64,000 nucleotides of DNA from Pseudomonadota bacterium. Its GTDB lineage: Bacteria > Pseudomonadota > Gammaproteobacteria > Burkholderiales > Burkholderiaceae_C. A model generated the notes under the pieces. The model had not been told where the DNA came from and made no database searches. It saw only the letters and a list, made by a program, of their open reading frames with translations. This document shows, piece after piece, positions 7,804-16,075 of this stretch (position 1 is the stretch's first letter; each line of letters starts with the position of its first letter). Location: assembly GCA_023387335.1 (NCBI GenBank), contig JAEWIF010000006.1, positions 1 to 64,000 on the forward strand, given 5' to 3'. The position numbers and the translations under genes were made by a program.

Positions 7804-8775
7804 TCAGGTGCCGGCGGCCCTGCGCGGAATCCACCGTGCCAGCGCAATGCCTCCACCGAGGATCAGCAGCGTGCCTACGGTGTGCCACAACAATGCCGTA
7901 ACCGGTGGATCCGGCAGCGAAATGATGTCTGCGAGCCAGCCAACGACCGGCCGCGCCAACAGGTAGACCACCACCACGGCCAACACGCGCAGCACCCGCT
8001 GCACGACACCCTGCGGATCGGCCGGCCAGCCGCGCCACTGCAGCCACGCCACCAGCAGGGCAAGTGCGAGCAGGCGCGAGGCTTCACCCAGCGGTACCAG
8101 GGGCGTCCACAACGAGGCCCACGACAACGTCACGCCCAGGCCCAGCAGCACCGGCAGCTGCCAGCGCCGTTCTCCACGCAGCCCAGGCATCAACTGCCAC
8201 GCCAGCAGAGCGACGCCGACACCTATCAACCAACCGGCCAGCACATCGGCCAGGAAGTGCCGGCCCAGATACATGCGCGAGATCGCCATCAGCAGGGGCC
8301 AGCCCAGCACCAGCGTCCAGCGCAGCCAGCGGCGGCGGATGCCGAATGCCAGCAGCAGGGCGACGCCCGCCGCGGTAGTGATGCCCACGTGACCACTGTT
8401 GAAGCCATAGTCGGCGTGCGGCTGCGCCCGCAGCATCGCGGTGGCCTGCGCATCGGGCAGTGCCCAGAAGGTATGGCCGCCGCCATCCACCACGAACGGG
8501 TGCGAAGGCTCGCCTTTGTCCAGCACCGCCGCATCCACGTCGGAGGGGCGGGGCAGAGCGGCGCTCTGCTTGATCGCATGCGTGGTGCAGGCCATCAGCA
8601 GCACCGCCAGCATCACGCAGAGGCCGGCGCGCAGGCGTGCACCGAACGCACACACCAGGATCAGCGCGGTGTAGGCCATTTCATAGCCGAGCAGGCTGAT
8701 GAACTGCATCACCGACAGGAACCAGTCGGCGTCGAAGGTGTGCTGCAACCACAGGTGCCACTGCGTCTGGAACAT
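7804..8775 (-). CDS. PAP2-family membrane phosphatase
   Basis: A 323-residue integral membrane protein. It has the three phosphatase motifs of the PAP2/haloperoxidase superfamily: K69-x6-RP (KQSAALPRP), SGH at 127-129, and SRxxxxxHxxxD at about 166-177 (SRMYLGRHFLAD). The last two give the catalytic histidines and the aspartate. Hydrophobic segments surround them and several more follow in the C-terminal half, so the active site should face the periplasm. Members dephosphorylate lipid phosphates such as undecaprenyl pyrophosphate, phosphatidate or phosphatidylglycerol phosphate; the substrate here cannot be told from sequence. Confidence 0.88.
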   Translation of the reverse strand: MFQTQWHLWLQHTFDADWFLSVMQFISLLGYEMAYTALILVCAFGARLRAGLCVMLAVLLMACTTHAIKQSAALPRPSDVDAAVLDKGEPSHPFVVDGGGHTFWALPDAQATAMLRAQPHADYGFNSGHVGITTAAGVALLLAFGIRRRWLRWTLVLGWPLLMAISRMYLGRHFLADVLAGWLIGVGVALLAWQLMPGLRGERRWQLPVLLGLGVTLSWASLWTPLVPLGEASRLLALALLVAWLQWRGWPADPQGVVQRVLRVLAVVVVYLLARPVVGWLADIISLPDPPVTALLWHTVGTLLILGGGIALARWIPRRAAGT

Positions 8776-8810
8776 CCGTTGTCCTCATCATCCGTTGGTA
8801 ATCCGGCCAG

Positions 8811-8870
8811 GTAGAGCTGAGCCGATGCTCGGCTCATGACCGAAGCAGCCGAGTGTGGACCCGGCTCTAC
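8811..8870. repeat. SMAG-type GTAG dimer
   Basis: A plus-strand GTAGAGCTGAGCCGATGCTC hairpin begins at 8811, and a minus-strand copy ends at 8870 (GTAGAGCCGGGTCCACACTC on the minus strand). They lie between the PAP2 gene and the acyltransferase gene. The minus-strand GTAG supplies the TAG stop of the acyltransferase gene at 8867-8869. Confidence 0.75.
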
Positions 8871-10072
8871 ACCGGCGCAACACGTGCCACGGGCAGCGAT
8901 GAGGCGTCGTTGCGCAGGCCGAACAGCGGGCGCAGCCAGCGCACGCGACGGACCAGCAGTTCGTGGATCAGCAGGCAGCCGCCGATGGTGCCGGCCACCA
9001 GCAGGGCGGGTTCCAGCCACGGGCCAAGCTGCAGTGGGCGCAGTGCATACAGCAGCGCGATCAGCACGGTCTGGTGCAGGATGTACCAGCTGAACACCGC
9101 TTGCCGGCAATAGCCCAGCCCTGGCCACGGGCGGTACAGCAGCACCCGGCCCCAGCCGAACAGGGCCAGCAGCATGCACCAGGTATAGAGCGCACGGCCG
9201 ATGCGTTCGGTCTGGCCCCACGGCAGTGCCAGTACCCAGGCGTCGACGTCGCCCACATGCGGCAGCCGGGCCAGTGCGCGGATGCCCAGTTCCAGGCACA
9301 GCCCCAGCACGGCCAGCGCCAGGGTCAGCCGGCGCCCGCGGACCAGCAGCTCCCAGCCCCGCTGCCAGCGTGAAGCCATGAAGCCGCCAAGGAACAGCGG
9401 CAGCGACTCGGCGTGCACATAGACGTCGTCCAGCAGCGCGTGGGTGGGCGGCCAGCGTGGCATCAACACCAGCAGCGCCCAGGCCAGCCAGGCCACCGGC
9501 AGCACCAGCAGCAGTGCGCCAAGCACACGGTCGCTGATCTGCCAGCGCGGCAGCGCCCCACCCAGCGGTCGCAGCAGGCTGGCCAGCACCACCGCGAGCA
9601 CGGTGTAGGGCAGCAGATAGGCCAGGTACCAGAGGTGGTTCCAGGTGAAGCCATAGGCGGCGCCACTGAAATGCGCGCCCGGCCACGGCTGGAACTGCCA
9701 GTAGCGCCACAGGAACCGGGCCAGCCCCGGCGCCACGTCGCCCTTGTCCAGGGCCTCGTAGTAGGCCTGCAGGGATACCACCGCGACGATGCCGAACAAC
9801 AGCGGCAGCTGCAGGCGCCAGCATCTGCGCAGCGTGTGCCGCCAGCGCCCGTGCTCGGGCAGCGACAGGCCCAGGGCGATGCCGCTGATGGCGAACAGCA
9901 GCGGCATCCGCCAGCGGTTCATCGCGATCATCGGCCATTGCAGCCACTCGGCGGTGTAAGCGCTCTTGAGGTGGAAATCCCAGCCGGCCACATAGGCCAT
10001 GGCGGCATGGTAGAGGATCAGCAGCGCAAAGGCGGCGATGCGCAGGGTGTCCAGATCGTGGCGACGGTGCAT
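8867..10072 (-). CDS. Acyltransferase family 3 membrane protein
   Basis: A 401-residue polytopic membrane protein with about ten hydrophobic segments. It starts MHRRHDLDTLRIAAFALLIL, the typical opening of acyltransferase-3 proteins (R-x-LDxLRxxA then a first membrane helix with a conserved histidine, here YHAAMAY). The MPLLFAISGIALGLSL segment matches the second conserved region. The family transfers acyl groups (acetyl, succinyl) to extracytoplasmic sugars; OpgC, which succinylates osmoregulated periplasmic glucans, is a well-known relative. The gene is divergent from rpfD across a 153-bp spacer that holds a 21-bp-period repeat array. Confidence 0.83.
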   Translation of the reverse strand: MHRRHDLDTLRIAAFALLILYHAAMAYVAGWDFHLKSAYTAEWLQWPMIAMNRWRMPLLFAISGIALGLSLPEHGRWRHTLRRCWRLQLPLLFGIVAVVSLQAYYEALDKGDVAPGLARFLWRYWQFQPWPGAHFSGAAYGFTWNHLWYLAYLLPYTVLAVVLASLLRPLGGALPRWQISDRVLGALLLVLPVAWLAWALLVLMPRWPPTHALLDDVYVHAESLPLFLGGFMASRWQRGWELLVRGRRLTLALAVLGLCLELGIRALARLPHVGDVDAWVLALPWGQTERIGRALYTWCMLLALFGWGRVLLYRPWPGLGYCRQAVFSWYILHQTVLIALLYALRPLQLGPWLEPALLVAGTIGGCLLIHELLVRRVRWLRPLFGLRNDASSLPVARVAPV

Positions 10073-10140
10073 GGGCGGCGGGCATCGGAAAGAAGCTGCA
10101 GCGTCCGCCTGCCAAGCCTTGTCCACCAGCGGGAGGGGCG

Positions 10141-10224
10141 CAATGGCGGCCGCGCTGGGGCCAATGGTGGGGTGGCAGGGACCAATGGCGGATGCGCGCA
10201 GGGCCGGATGGGCAACAATGGCGG
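10141..10224. promoter_or_regulatory. Direct-repeat array before rpfD, candidate LytTR operator
   Basis: Four copies of CAATGG(C/T)GG start at 10141, 10162, 10183 and 10216. The first three are spaced exactly 21 bp, that is 9-bp units with 12-bp gaps. LytTR regulators are known to bind pairs of 9-bp direct repeats with a gap of about 12 bp, and rpfD just downstream encodes one. The array also lies upstream of the divergent acyltransferase gene. The caveat is that 21 bp is seven codons: the rpfD frame is open here and reads a repeated Asn-Gly-Gly, so the array could be coding or decayed coding sequence. Confidence 0.4.
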
Positions 10225-10225
10225 C

Positions 10226-11125
10226 ATGGAAAGTGGAGATCCGGCGGCGTTGCCCGTCCCAGCTGCAGAGCGTCCGCATCGCCCAGGGCTGACCGCCGTG
10301 TTCTGGGCGGTGCTGTTCCTGGGTACTGCGGTCGCCAATGTGCTGGTGAAGTGGATGCGGGCGTTGCGTGACGGCGAGGCCTTCCCGGCAGGGGCAACCT
10401 CGATCGAGGAGTTCAGCAGTGCGTTGGCCAGCCTCGGTCTGGTGGCCCTGCTGCATGCCGCAGCACGGCGCTGGCCCCTCCATGCCGACACCTGGCGGCG
10501 CCGGATCGGCCTCTATGTGCTGGGTGGCATTGCCTGGTGGCTGCTGCACGTCAGCGCCATGGTCCTGCTGCGCAAGCTGGCCTTTGCCGTGATCGGCCAG
10601 CACTACACCTATGGCGACTGGCCGGCGCAGTGGTTCTACGAGTTCTTCAAGGACGTGCAGACCTACAGCCTGCTGGTGGTGGCCGTGCATGCGGTGGCCT
10701 GGTTCGGTCGCCAGCGGCAGGGTGAGGCGCACCTGCTGGCGCCGCCCGACGACGGCCCGCCGGTCGAACCGGTCGAGCGCCCGCAGCACTTTCTGGTACG
10801 CAAGCTGGGCAAGGAGTTCCTGGTGGCTACCGGCGATGTGGAGTACGCCCAGGCCGCCGGCAACTACGTGAACCTGCGGGTGCGCGGCCACGATTACCCG
10901 CTGCGCATCACCATGGCGGTGCTGGAGCAGCGGCTGGACCCGGCCGTTTTCCTGCGCCCGCACCGCAGCTGGCTGATCCACCGCGGCCAGCTGCGTTCGA
11001 TCGAGCCACTGGACGGCGGTGAGGCCCTGCTGCACATGGCTGACGGGGCGAAGGTGCCGTGCAGCCGGCGGCAGTTGCCGCTGCTGCGGCAGGCGCTGGC
11101 CGGGGCGGGTGGGGCCGGCGGGTAG
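10226..11125 (+). CDS. rpfD: LytTR-domain membrane regulator RpfD
   Basis: A 299-residue protein with four predicted membrane helices (about 21-41, 65-80, 96-118, 147-161) and a C-terminal LytTR DNA-binding domain (about 188-292). The domain shows FLVRKLGKEFLV, the conserved GNYVNL, and FLRPHRSWLIHR. The architecture fits Xanthomonas RpfD, encoded between recJ and prfB in the rpf cluster. LytTR domains bind direct repeats and often control virulence or exopolysaccharide genes; a membrane-anchored form without a phosphoreceiver domain suggests direct sensing of a membrane signal (inference). The start is uncertain: ATG 10208 is also in frame, and the frame is open further upstream. Confidence 0.8.
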   Translation: MESGDPAALPVPAAERPHRPGLTAVFWAVLFLGTAVANVLVKWMRALRDGEAFPAGATSIEEFSSALASLGLVALLHAAARRWPLHADTWRRRIGLYVLGGIAWWLLHVSAMVLLRKLAFAVIGQHYTYGDWPAQWFYEFFKDVQTYSLLVVAVHAVAWFGRQRQGEAHLLAPPDDGPPVEPVERPQHFLVRKLGKEFLVATGDVEYAQAAGNYVNLRVRGHDYPLRITMAVLEQRLDPAVFLRPHRSWLIHRGQLRSIEPLDGGEALLHMADGAKVPCSRRQLPLLRQALAGAGGAGG

Positions 11126-11134
11126 CGTCGGCGG

Positions 11135-11222
11135 GTAGAGTCGACTGTCAGTCGACTGCTGTTCGTTCAGGTTCCGGTGAAGCCCGCGCTGCGCGCGATA
11201 GTCGACTGGCAGTCGACTCTAC
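11135..11222. repeat. SMAG-type GTAG dimer before prfB
   Basis: GTAGAGTCGACTGTCAGTCG on the plus strand (11135-11159) is matched by an inverted copy ending at 11222, with stems GTCGACTG/CAGTCGAC. The pair separates rpfD from prfB. The rpfD stop is itself inside another GTAG (11122-11125). Transcripts running through would fold into two strong hairpins just upstream of the prfB leader. Confidence 0.85.
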
Positions 11223-11297
11223 CGTCGGCCCCCTCATGCCGCGAACCCCGGCCTGCGGTATCATTGGCAGTCATCTATTTAGTGCATAACCGCCGAC

Positions 11298-12396
11298 ATG
11301 ATCGAACTGAATCCTGTCCGCCAGCGCATCACCGATCTGACCGATCGTGTGGTGTCGCTCAGGGGGTATCTTTGACTACGACGCCAAGAAAGAGCGTCTC
11401 GAAGAAGTAACGCGGGAGCTGGAAAGCCCCGACGTCTGGAACAACGCCGAATACGCGCAGAACCTGGGCCGTGAACGCTCCAGCCTGGAGAAGACCGTGG
11501 GCGGCATCGCCGCGGTGCTCGACGGCCTGACCGATGCGACCGAACTGCTGGAACTGGCTGAATCCGAACAGGACGAAGATACCGCCCTGGCCGTGGTCGC
11601 CGATCTGGACAAGCACCAGGCGCACGTCGAGAAGCTGGAATTCCAGCGCATGTTCTCCGGCGAGATGGACAATGCCGCGGCGTTCGTCGACATCCAGGCC
11701 GGTGCCGGTGGTACCGAAGCCCAGGACTGGGCGGAAATCCTGCTGCGCATGTACCTGCGCTGGTGCGAATCGCGCGGTTGGAAGACCGAGCTGATGGAAG
11801 TGTCCGGCGGCGACGTGGCCGGCATCAAGTCGGCGACGCTGCGCGTGGAAGGCGATTACGCCTATGGCTGGCTGAAGACCGAGACCGGCGTGCACCGCCT
11901 GGTGCGCAAGTCGCCGTTCGACTCCTCCGGTGGGCGCCACACCAGCTTCGCCAGCGTGTTCGTCTACCCCGAGATCGACGATTCGGTAGAGATCAACATC
12001 AACCCGGCCGACGTGCGGGTCGACACCTACCGCGCCAGCGGCGCGGGCGGCCAGCACATCAACAAGACCGATTCGGCGGTGCGCCTGACGCACGTGCCCA
12101 CCGGCATCGTGGTGCAGTGCCAGGACAGCCGCAGCCAGCACAGCAACCGCGACGTCGCCTGGCAGCGCCTGCGCTCGCGCCTGTACGACCACGAGATGCG
12201 CAAGCGCATGGAAGAGCAGCAGAAGCTGGAGGACACCAAGACCGACGTGGGCTGGGGCCACCAGATCCGCAGCTACGTGCTGGACCAGAGCCGCATCAAG
12301 GACCTGCGCACCAACGTCGAAATCTCCAACACCCAGAAAGTCCTGGACGGCGACCTCGATCCCTTCATCGAGGCCTCGCTCAAGCAGGGCGTCTAA
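11298..12396 (+). CDS. prfB: Peptide chain release factor 2 (programmed +1 frameshift)
   Basis: RF2 recognises UAA and UGA and triggers peptide release. The gene is in two frames: codons 1-25 from ATG 11298 run to an in-frame TGA (11373-11375), and the rest (11374-12396) is in the +1 frame, giving 365 residues, the same as E. coli RF2. Visible motifs are the stop-codon-reading tripeptide SPF (VRKSPFDSSGG) and the catalytic GGQ near residue 250 (RASGAGGQHINKTDS). The protein is Xanthomonadaceae-like throughout to its last residue. The normal downstream partner lysS is absent; instead a Burkholderiales pepN begins 10 bases later. Confidence 0.96.
11361..11376 (+). promoter_or_regulatory. RF2 autoregulatory +1 frameshift site
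   Basis: AGGGGGTATCTTTGAC is identical to the classical bacterial prfB site. It has a Shine-Dalgarno-like AGGGGG three bases before the slippery CTT, then the in-frame TGA. When RF2 is scarce, slow termination at UGA lets the ribosome slip +1 onto GAC and make full-length RF2, closing a feedback loop. Confidence 0.97.
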
Positions 12397-12406
12397 GGAA
12401 ACCACC
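12397..12406. other. Taxonomic junction, probable assembly or contamination joint
   Basis: Ten bases (GGAAACCACC) separate the Stenotrophomonas-type prfB from the Comamonadaceae-type pepN. All genes and repeats to the left fit Xanthomonadaceae order; all genes to the right fit Burkholderiales. No insertion sequence, integrase, tRNA, attachment-site duplication or decayed gene marks the joint. The two flanking genes are both intact. Confidence 0.75.
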
Positions 12407-15052
12407 ATGATGCGCGAAGGACAGAGCGCGGTGATCTACCGCGCCGACTACCAGGCCCCGCCCTTCTGGATCGACAACGTCGAGCTGTGCTTCGACCTCG
12501 ACCCGGCCAAGACGCGGGTGCTCAACCGCATGAAGCTGCGGCGCAACCCGGACGTGCCGCAGCAGGCGCTCAAGCTCGACGGCGACGAGCTGAACCTGGC
12601 CCGCGTGATGGTCAACGGCCAGGGCACCTCGTTCCGCATGGAAGGCTCGCGCCTGGTGCTGGAGAACCTGCCGGAGGGCCACGAGCCGTTCGAGCTGGAG
12701 ATCTTCACCACCTGCTCGCCGGCCAGGAACACCAAGCTCATGGGCCTGTACGTGAGCAACGAGTCGTTCTTCACCCAGTGCGAGGCCGAGGGCTTCCGCC
12801 GCATCACCTACTTCCTGGACCGTCCCGACGTGATGGCCAGCTACACGGTGACGCTGCGCGCGGACAAGAAGAAGTACCCCGTGCTGCTGTCCAACGGCAA
12901 CCTGGTGGACCAGGGCGACCTGGAGGACGGCCGCCACTTCGCCCGCTGGGTCGATCCCTTCCGCAAGCCCTGCTACCTGTTCGCCCTGGTAGCCGGCAAG
13001 CTGGTCGCGCGCGAGCAGAAGATCGCCGCGCGCAACGGCAAGGAGCACCTGCTGCAGGTGTACGTGCGCCCGGGCGACCTGGACAAGACCGAGCACGCGA
13101 TGAACTCGCTGATGGCCTCGGTGGCGTGGGACGAGGCGCGCTTCGGCCTGCCGCTGGACCTGGAGCGCTTCATGATCGTCGCCACCAGCGACTTCAACAT
13201 GGGAGCGATGGAGAACAAGGGCCTGAACATCTTCAACACGAAGTACGTTCTCGCCAACCAGGCCACCGCGACCGACACCGACTTCTCCAACATCGAGTCG
13301 GTGGTCGGCCACGAGTACTTCCACAACTGGACCGGCAACCGCATCACCTGCCGCGACTGGTTCCAGCTGTCGCTGAAGGAAGGCCTCACGGTCTTCCGCG
13401 ACCAGGAGTTCAGCCAGGACCTGGCGGGCGAGGCCTCGGCGCGCGCCGTCAAGCGCATCGAGGACGTGCGCGTGCTGCGCACCGCCCAGTTCCCCGAGGA
13501 CGCCGGCCCGATGGCGCACCCGGTGCGCCCCGACCAGTACCTGGAGATCAACAACTTCTACACGGTCACCATCTACGAGAAGGGCGCGGAGGTGGTGCGC
13601 ATGATGCAGACGCTGGTGGGCCGCGAAGGCTTCCAGCGCGGCATGACGCTGTACTTCCAGCGGCACGACGGCCAGGCCGTCACCTGCGACGAGTTCGCGC
13701 AGGCCATCGCCGACGCCAATCCGCAGTCGAAGCTGCACGAGCTGCTGCCGCAGTTCAAGCGCTGGTACAGCCAGGCCGGCACGCCGCGCGTGGAGGCGCG
13801 CGCGCACTGGGACGCCGCCACCGGCGACTACCGCCTGGAGTTGTCGCAGACCGCGCCGCCCACGCCGGGCCAGTCGGCCAAGGAACCGTTCGTGGTCCCG
13901 ATCGCCTGGGGCCTGCTGGGCGCCGACGGCCGCGAGCTGGCGAGCGGCATGCACGTGCTCACGCAGGCGAACGACACGCTGGTGATCCCGCACGCGCCGC
14001 CCGGCGCAGTGCCTTCGCTGCTGCGCGGCTTCTCCGCGCCGGTGATCCTGGAGTTCGACTACACCGACGAACAGCTGCTCTCGCTGCTGGAGCACGACAC
14101 CGATCCGTTCAACCGCTGGGAGGCCGCGCAGCGCCTGGCTGTCAACCGCGCGCTGGCCGCCATCCGCGGCGACGGCGAGATCCTGCTGGACGGCGCATTC
14201 CTCGACGCGATGCGCGGCATCCTGCGCCATCCCACGCTGGACGCCGCGTTCAAGGAGCTGGTGCTCACCCTGCCCGCCGAGACCTACATCGCCGAGCAGC
14301 TCGAAGTGGTGGACCCGCAGCGCGTGCACGCGGTGCGCGAATCCATGCGCGAGCAGATCGCAACCGCGCTGCAGGCCGACTGGGCCTGGGCCTACGACGC
14401 GCACAAGGACAGCGGCGCGTACCGGCCGGACCCGGTGTCGTCCGGCCGCCGCGCGCTCGCGGGCCTGGCGCTCACGCACCTGTGCATCGCCGCGCGCGAT
14501 TCCGGCGACACGGTGTGGCCAGGCAAGGCCTACCAGCGCTTCAAGGACGCCTCCAACATGACCGACCGCTTCAACGCGCTGTCGGCCCTGGTGGTCAGCG
14601 GCCAGGAGCTGGCGCGCTCCGCGCTCGAGAAGTTCCACGCCATGTTCAAGGACGAGGCGCTGGTGCTGGACAAGTGGTTCGCGCTGCAGGCCGGCGCGCC
14701 CGACCGCGGCGGCAACATCCTGCCGGCGGTGCGCCAGCTGATGCAGCACCCGGACTTCAACGTGCGCAACCCGAACCGCGCGCGCAGCCTGATCTTCAGC
14801 TACTGCAGCGCCAACCCGGGCGCGTTCCACCGTCCCGACGCGGCCGGCTACGTGTTCTGGGCCGACCGCGTGATGGAACTCGACGGCATCAACCCGCAGG
14901 TGGCCGCCCGCCTGGCGCGCGCGCTGGACCGCTGGCGCAAGCTGGCCGAGCCGATGCGCGGCGCCGCCCGCGAGGCCATCGCCCGCGTGGCCGCCAAGCC
15001 CGACCTCTCCAACGACGTGCGCGAAGTCGTGACGCGCGCGCTGGCCGACTGA
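12407..15052 (+). CDS. pepN: Aminopeptidase N
   Basis: A zinc metallopeptidase (M1 family) that removes N-terminal residues in cytosolic peptide turnover. The 881-residue length is normal for proteobacterial PepN. The exopeptidase motif appears as MGAMENKGLNIFN (about 265-277) and the zinc site as HEYFHNW with the second glutamate in LKEGLTVFRDQEF (about 303-332). ATG codons at 12407 and 12410 are both possible; GGAAA lies just upstream. The gene starts the Burkholderiales part of the window and is followed after 9 bases by fbp, so the two are probably co-transcribed. Confidence 0.97.
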   Translation: MMREGQSAVIYRADYQAPPFWIDNVELCFDLDPAKTRVLNRMKLRRNPDVPQQALKLDGDELNLARVMVNGQGTSFRMEGSRLVLENLPEGHEPFELEIFTTCSPARNTKLMGLYVSNESFFTQCEAEGFRRITYFLDRPDVMASYTVTLRADKKKYPVLLSNGNLVDQGDLEDGRHFARWVDPFRKPCYLFALVAGKLVAREQKIAARNGKEHLLQVYVRPGDLDKTEHAMNSLMASVAWDEARFGLPLDLERFMIVATSDFNMGAMENKGLNIFNTKYVLANQATATDTDFSNIESVVGHEYFHNWTGNRITCRDWFQLSLKEGLTVFRDQEFSQDLAGEASARAVKRIEDVRVLRTAQFPEDAGPMAHPVRPDQYLEINNFYTVTIYEKGAEVVRMMQTLVGREGFQRGMTLYFQRHDGQAVTCDEFAQAIADANPQSKLHELLPQFKRWYSQAGTPRVEARAHWDAATGDYRLELSQTAPPTPGQSAKEPFVVPIAWGLLGADGRELASGMHVLTQANDTLVIPHAPPGAVPSLLRGFSAPVILEFDYTDEQLLSLLEHDTDPFNRWEAAQRLAVNRALAAIRGDGEILLDGAFLDAMRGILRHPTLDAAFKELVLTLPAETYIAEQLEVVDPQRVHAVRESMREQIATALQADWAWAYDAHKDSGAYRPDPVSSGRRALAGLALTHLCIAARDSGDTVWPGKAYQRFKDASNMTDRFNALSALVVSGQELARSALEKFHAMFKDEALVLDKWFALQAGAPDRGGNILPAVRQLMQHPDFNVRNPNRARSLIFSYCSANPGAFHRPDAAGYVFWADRVMELDGINPQVAARLARALDRWRKLAEPMRGAAREAIARVAAKPDLSNDVREVVTRALAD

Positions 15053-15061
15053 AGGATACGA

Positions 15062-16075
15062 ATGAAGCAGATCTCCCTCACCCGCTACCTCGTCGAGCAG
15101 CAGCGCGTCGACGGCCACATCCCCTCGCAGTTGCGCCTGCTCATCGAAGTGGTGGCGCGCGCCTGCAAGCGCATCAGCCATGCGGTGAACAAGGGCGCGC
15201 TGGGCGACGTGCTGGGCACGGCCGGCAGCGAGAACGTGCAGGGCGAAGTCCAGAAGAAGCTGGACATCATCGCCAACGAGGTGCTGATCGAGGCCAACGA
15301 ATGGGGCGGCCACCTCGCGGCCATGGCCAGCGAGGAGATGGACGGCATCTACCTGGTGCCCAACCGCTATCCGCAGGGCGAGTACCTGCTGCTGTTCGAT
15401 CCGCTCGACGGCTCGTCCAACATCGACGTCAACGTCAGCATCGGCACCATCTTCAGCGTGCTCAAGAAGCCCGACGACCACGCCGGCGTGAGCGAGCAGG
15501 ACTTCCTGCAGCCCGGCGCGAAGCAGGTGGCGGCCGGCTACTGCGTGTACGGCCCGCAGACCACGCTGGTGCTGACCGTCGGCGACGGCGTCGCCATGTT
15601 CACGCTGGACCGCGAGCAGGGTTCGTTCTTCCTCACGCAGGAGAACGTGCGAATCCCCGAGGACACCAGGGAGTTCGCCATCAACATGTCGAACATGCGC
15701 CACTGGGACGCGCCGGTGAAGCGCTACATCGACGAATGCCTGCAGGGCAAGGAAGGCCCGCGCGGCAAGGACTTCAACATGCGCTGGGTCGCCTCCATGG
15801 TGGCCGACGTGCACCGCATCCTGACCCGCGGCGGCGTCTTCATGTACCCCTGGGACAAGCGCGAGCCGGACAAGCCCGGCAAGCTGCGCCTGATGTACGA
15901 GGCCAACCCGATGGGCTGGCTCATCGAGCAGGCCGGCGGCGCCGCCACCAACGGGCGGCAGCGCATCCTGGACGTGCAACCGAAGAAGCTGCATGAGCGC
16001 GTGAGCGTGATCCTGGGCTCGAAGAACGAGGTGGAGCGCGTGACGGGCTACCACTCGGAAGCCCAGCCGCGTTGA
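15062..16075 (+). CDS. fbp: Fructose-1,6-bisphosphatase, class I
   Basis: Hydrolyses fructose 1,6-bisphosphate to fructose 6-phosphate in gluconeogenesis and, in some Burkholderiales, the Calvin cycle. The 337-residue product shows the class I metal-binding signature FDPLDGSSNIDVN (about 115-127) and the later substrate-binding stretch with LRLMYEANPMGWLIEQAGG. It lies 9 bases after pepN with a GAAGGATACG site before the ATG. Its TGA overlaps the probable TTG start of the next gene, so the three genes look like one operon. Confidence 0.96.
   Translation: MKQISLTRYLVEQQRVDGHIPSQLRLLIEVVARACKRISHAVNKGALGDVLGTAGSENVQGEVQKKLDIIANEVLIEANEWGGHLAAMASEEMDGIYLVPNRYPQGEYLLLFDPLDGSSNIDVNVSIGTIFSVLKKPDDHAGVSEQDFLQPGAKQVAAGYCVYGPQTTLVLTVGDGVAMFTLDREQGSFFLTQENVRIPEDTREFAINMSNMRHWDAPVKRYIDECLQGKEGPRGKDFNMRWVASMVADVHRILTRGGVFMYPWDKREPDKPGKLRLMYEANPMGWLIEQAGGAATNGRQRILDVQPKKLHERVSVILGSKNEVERVTGYHSEAQPR

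Noticed and set aside
1..12396. The left segment as a horizontally acquired island in the Burkholderiales genome
   Set aside because: It carries ordinary rpf-neighbourhood housekeeping genes with native order and Stenotrophomonas repeats, and no integrase or attachment sites; a chimeric contig is simpler, though read data would be decisive.
12487..15996. A 1169-codon plus-strand frame overlapping pepN and fbp
   Set aside because: Its Arg/Ala/Gly/Pro-rich translation is the out-of-frame shadow of pepN and fbp, with no recognisable domain.
12380..16054. A 1224-codon open frame on the minus strand opposite pepN and fbp
   Set aside because: It spans two well-supported genes, has the low-complexity His/Val/Ala/Arg composition of antisense frames in GC-rich DNA, and has no ribosome site or family motif.
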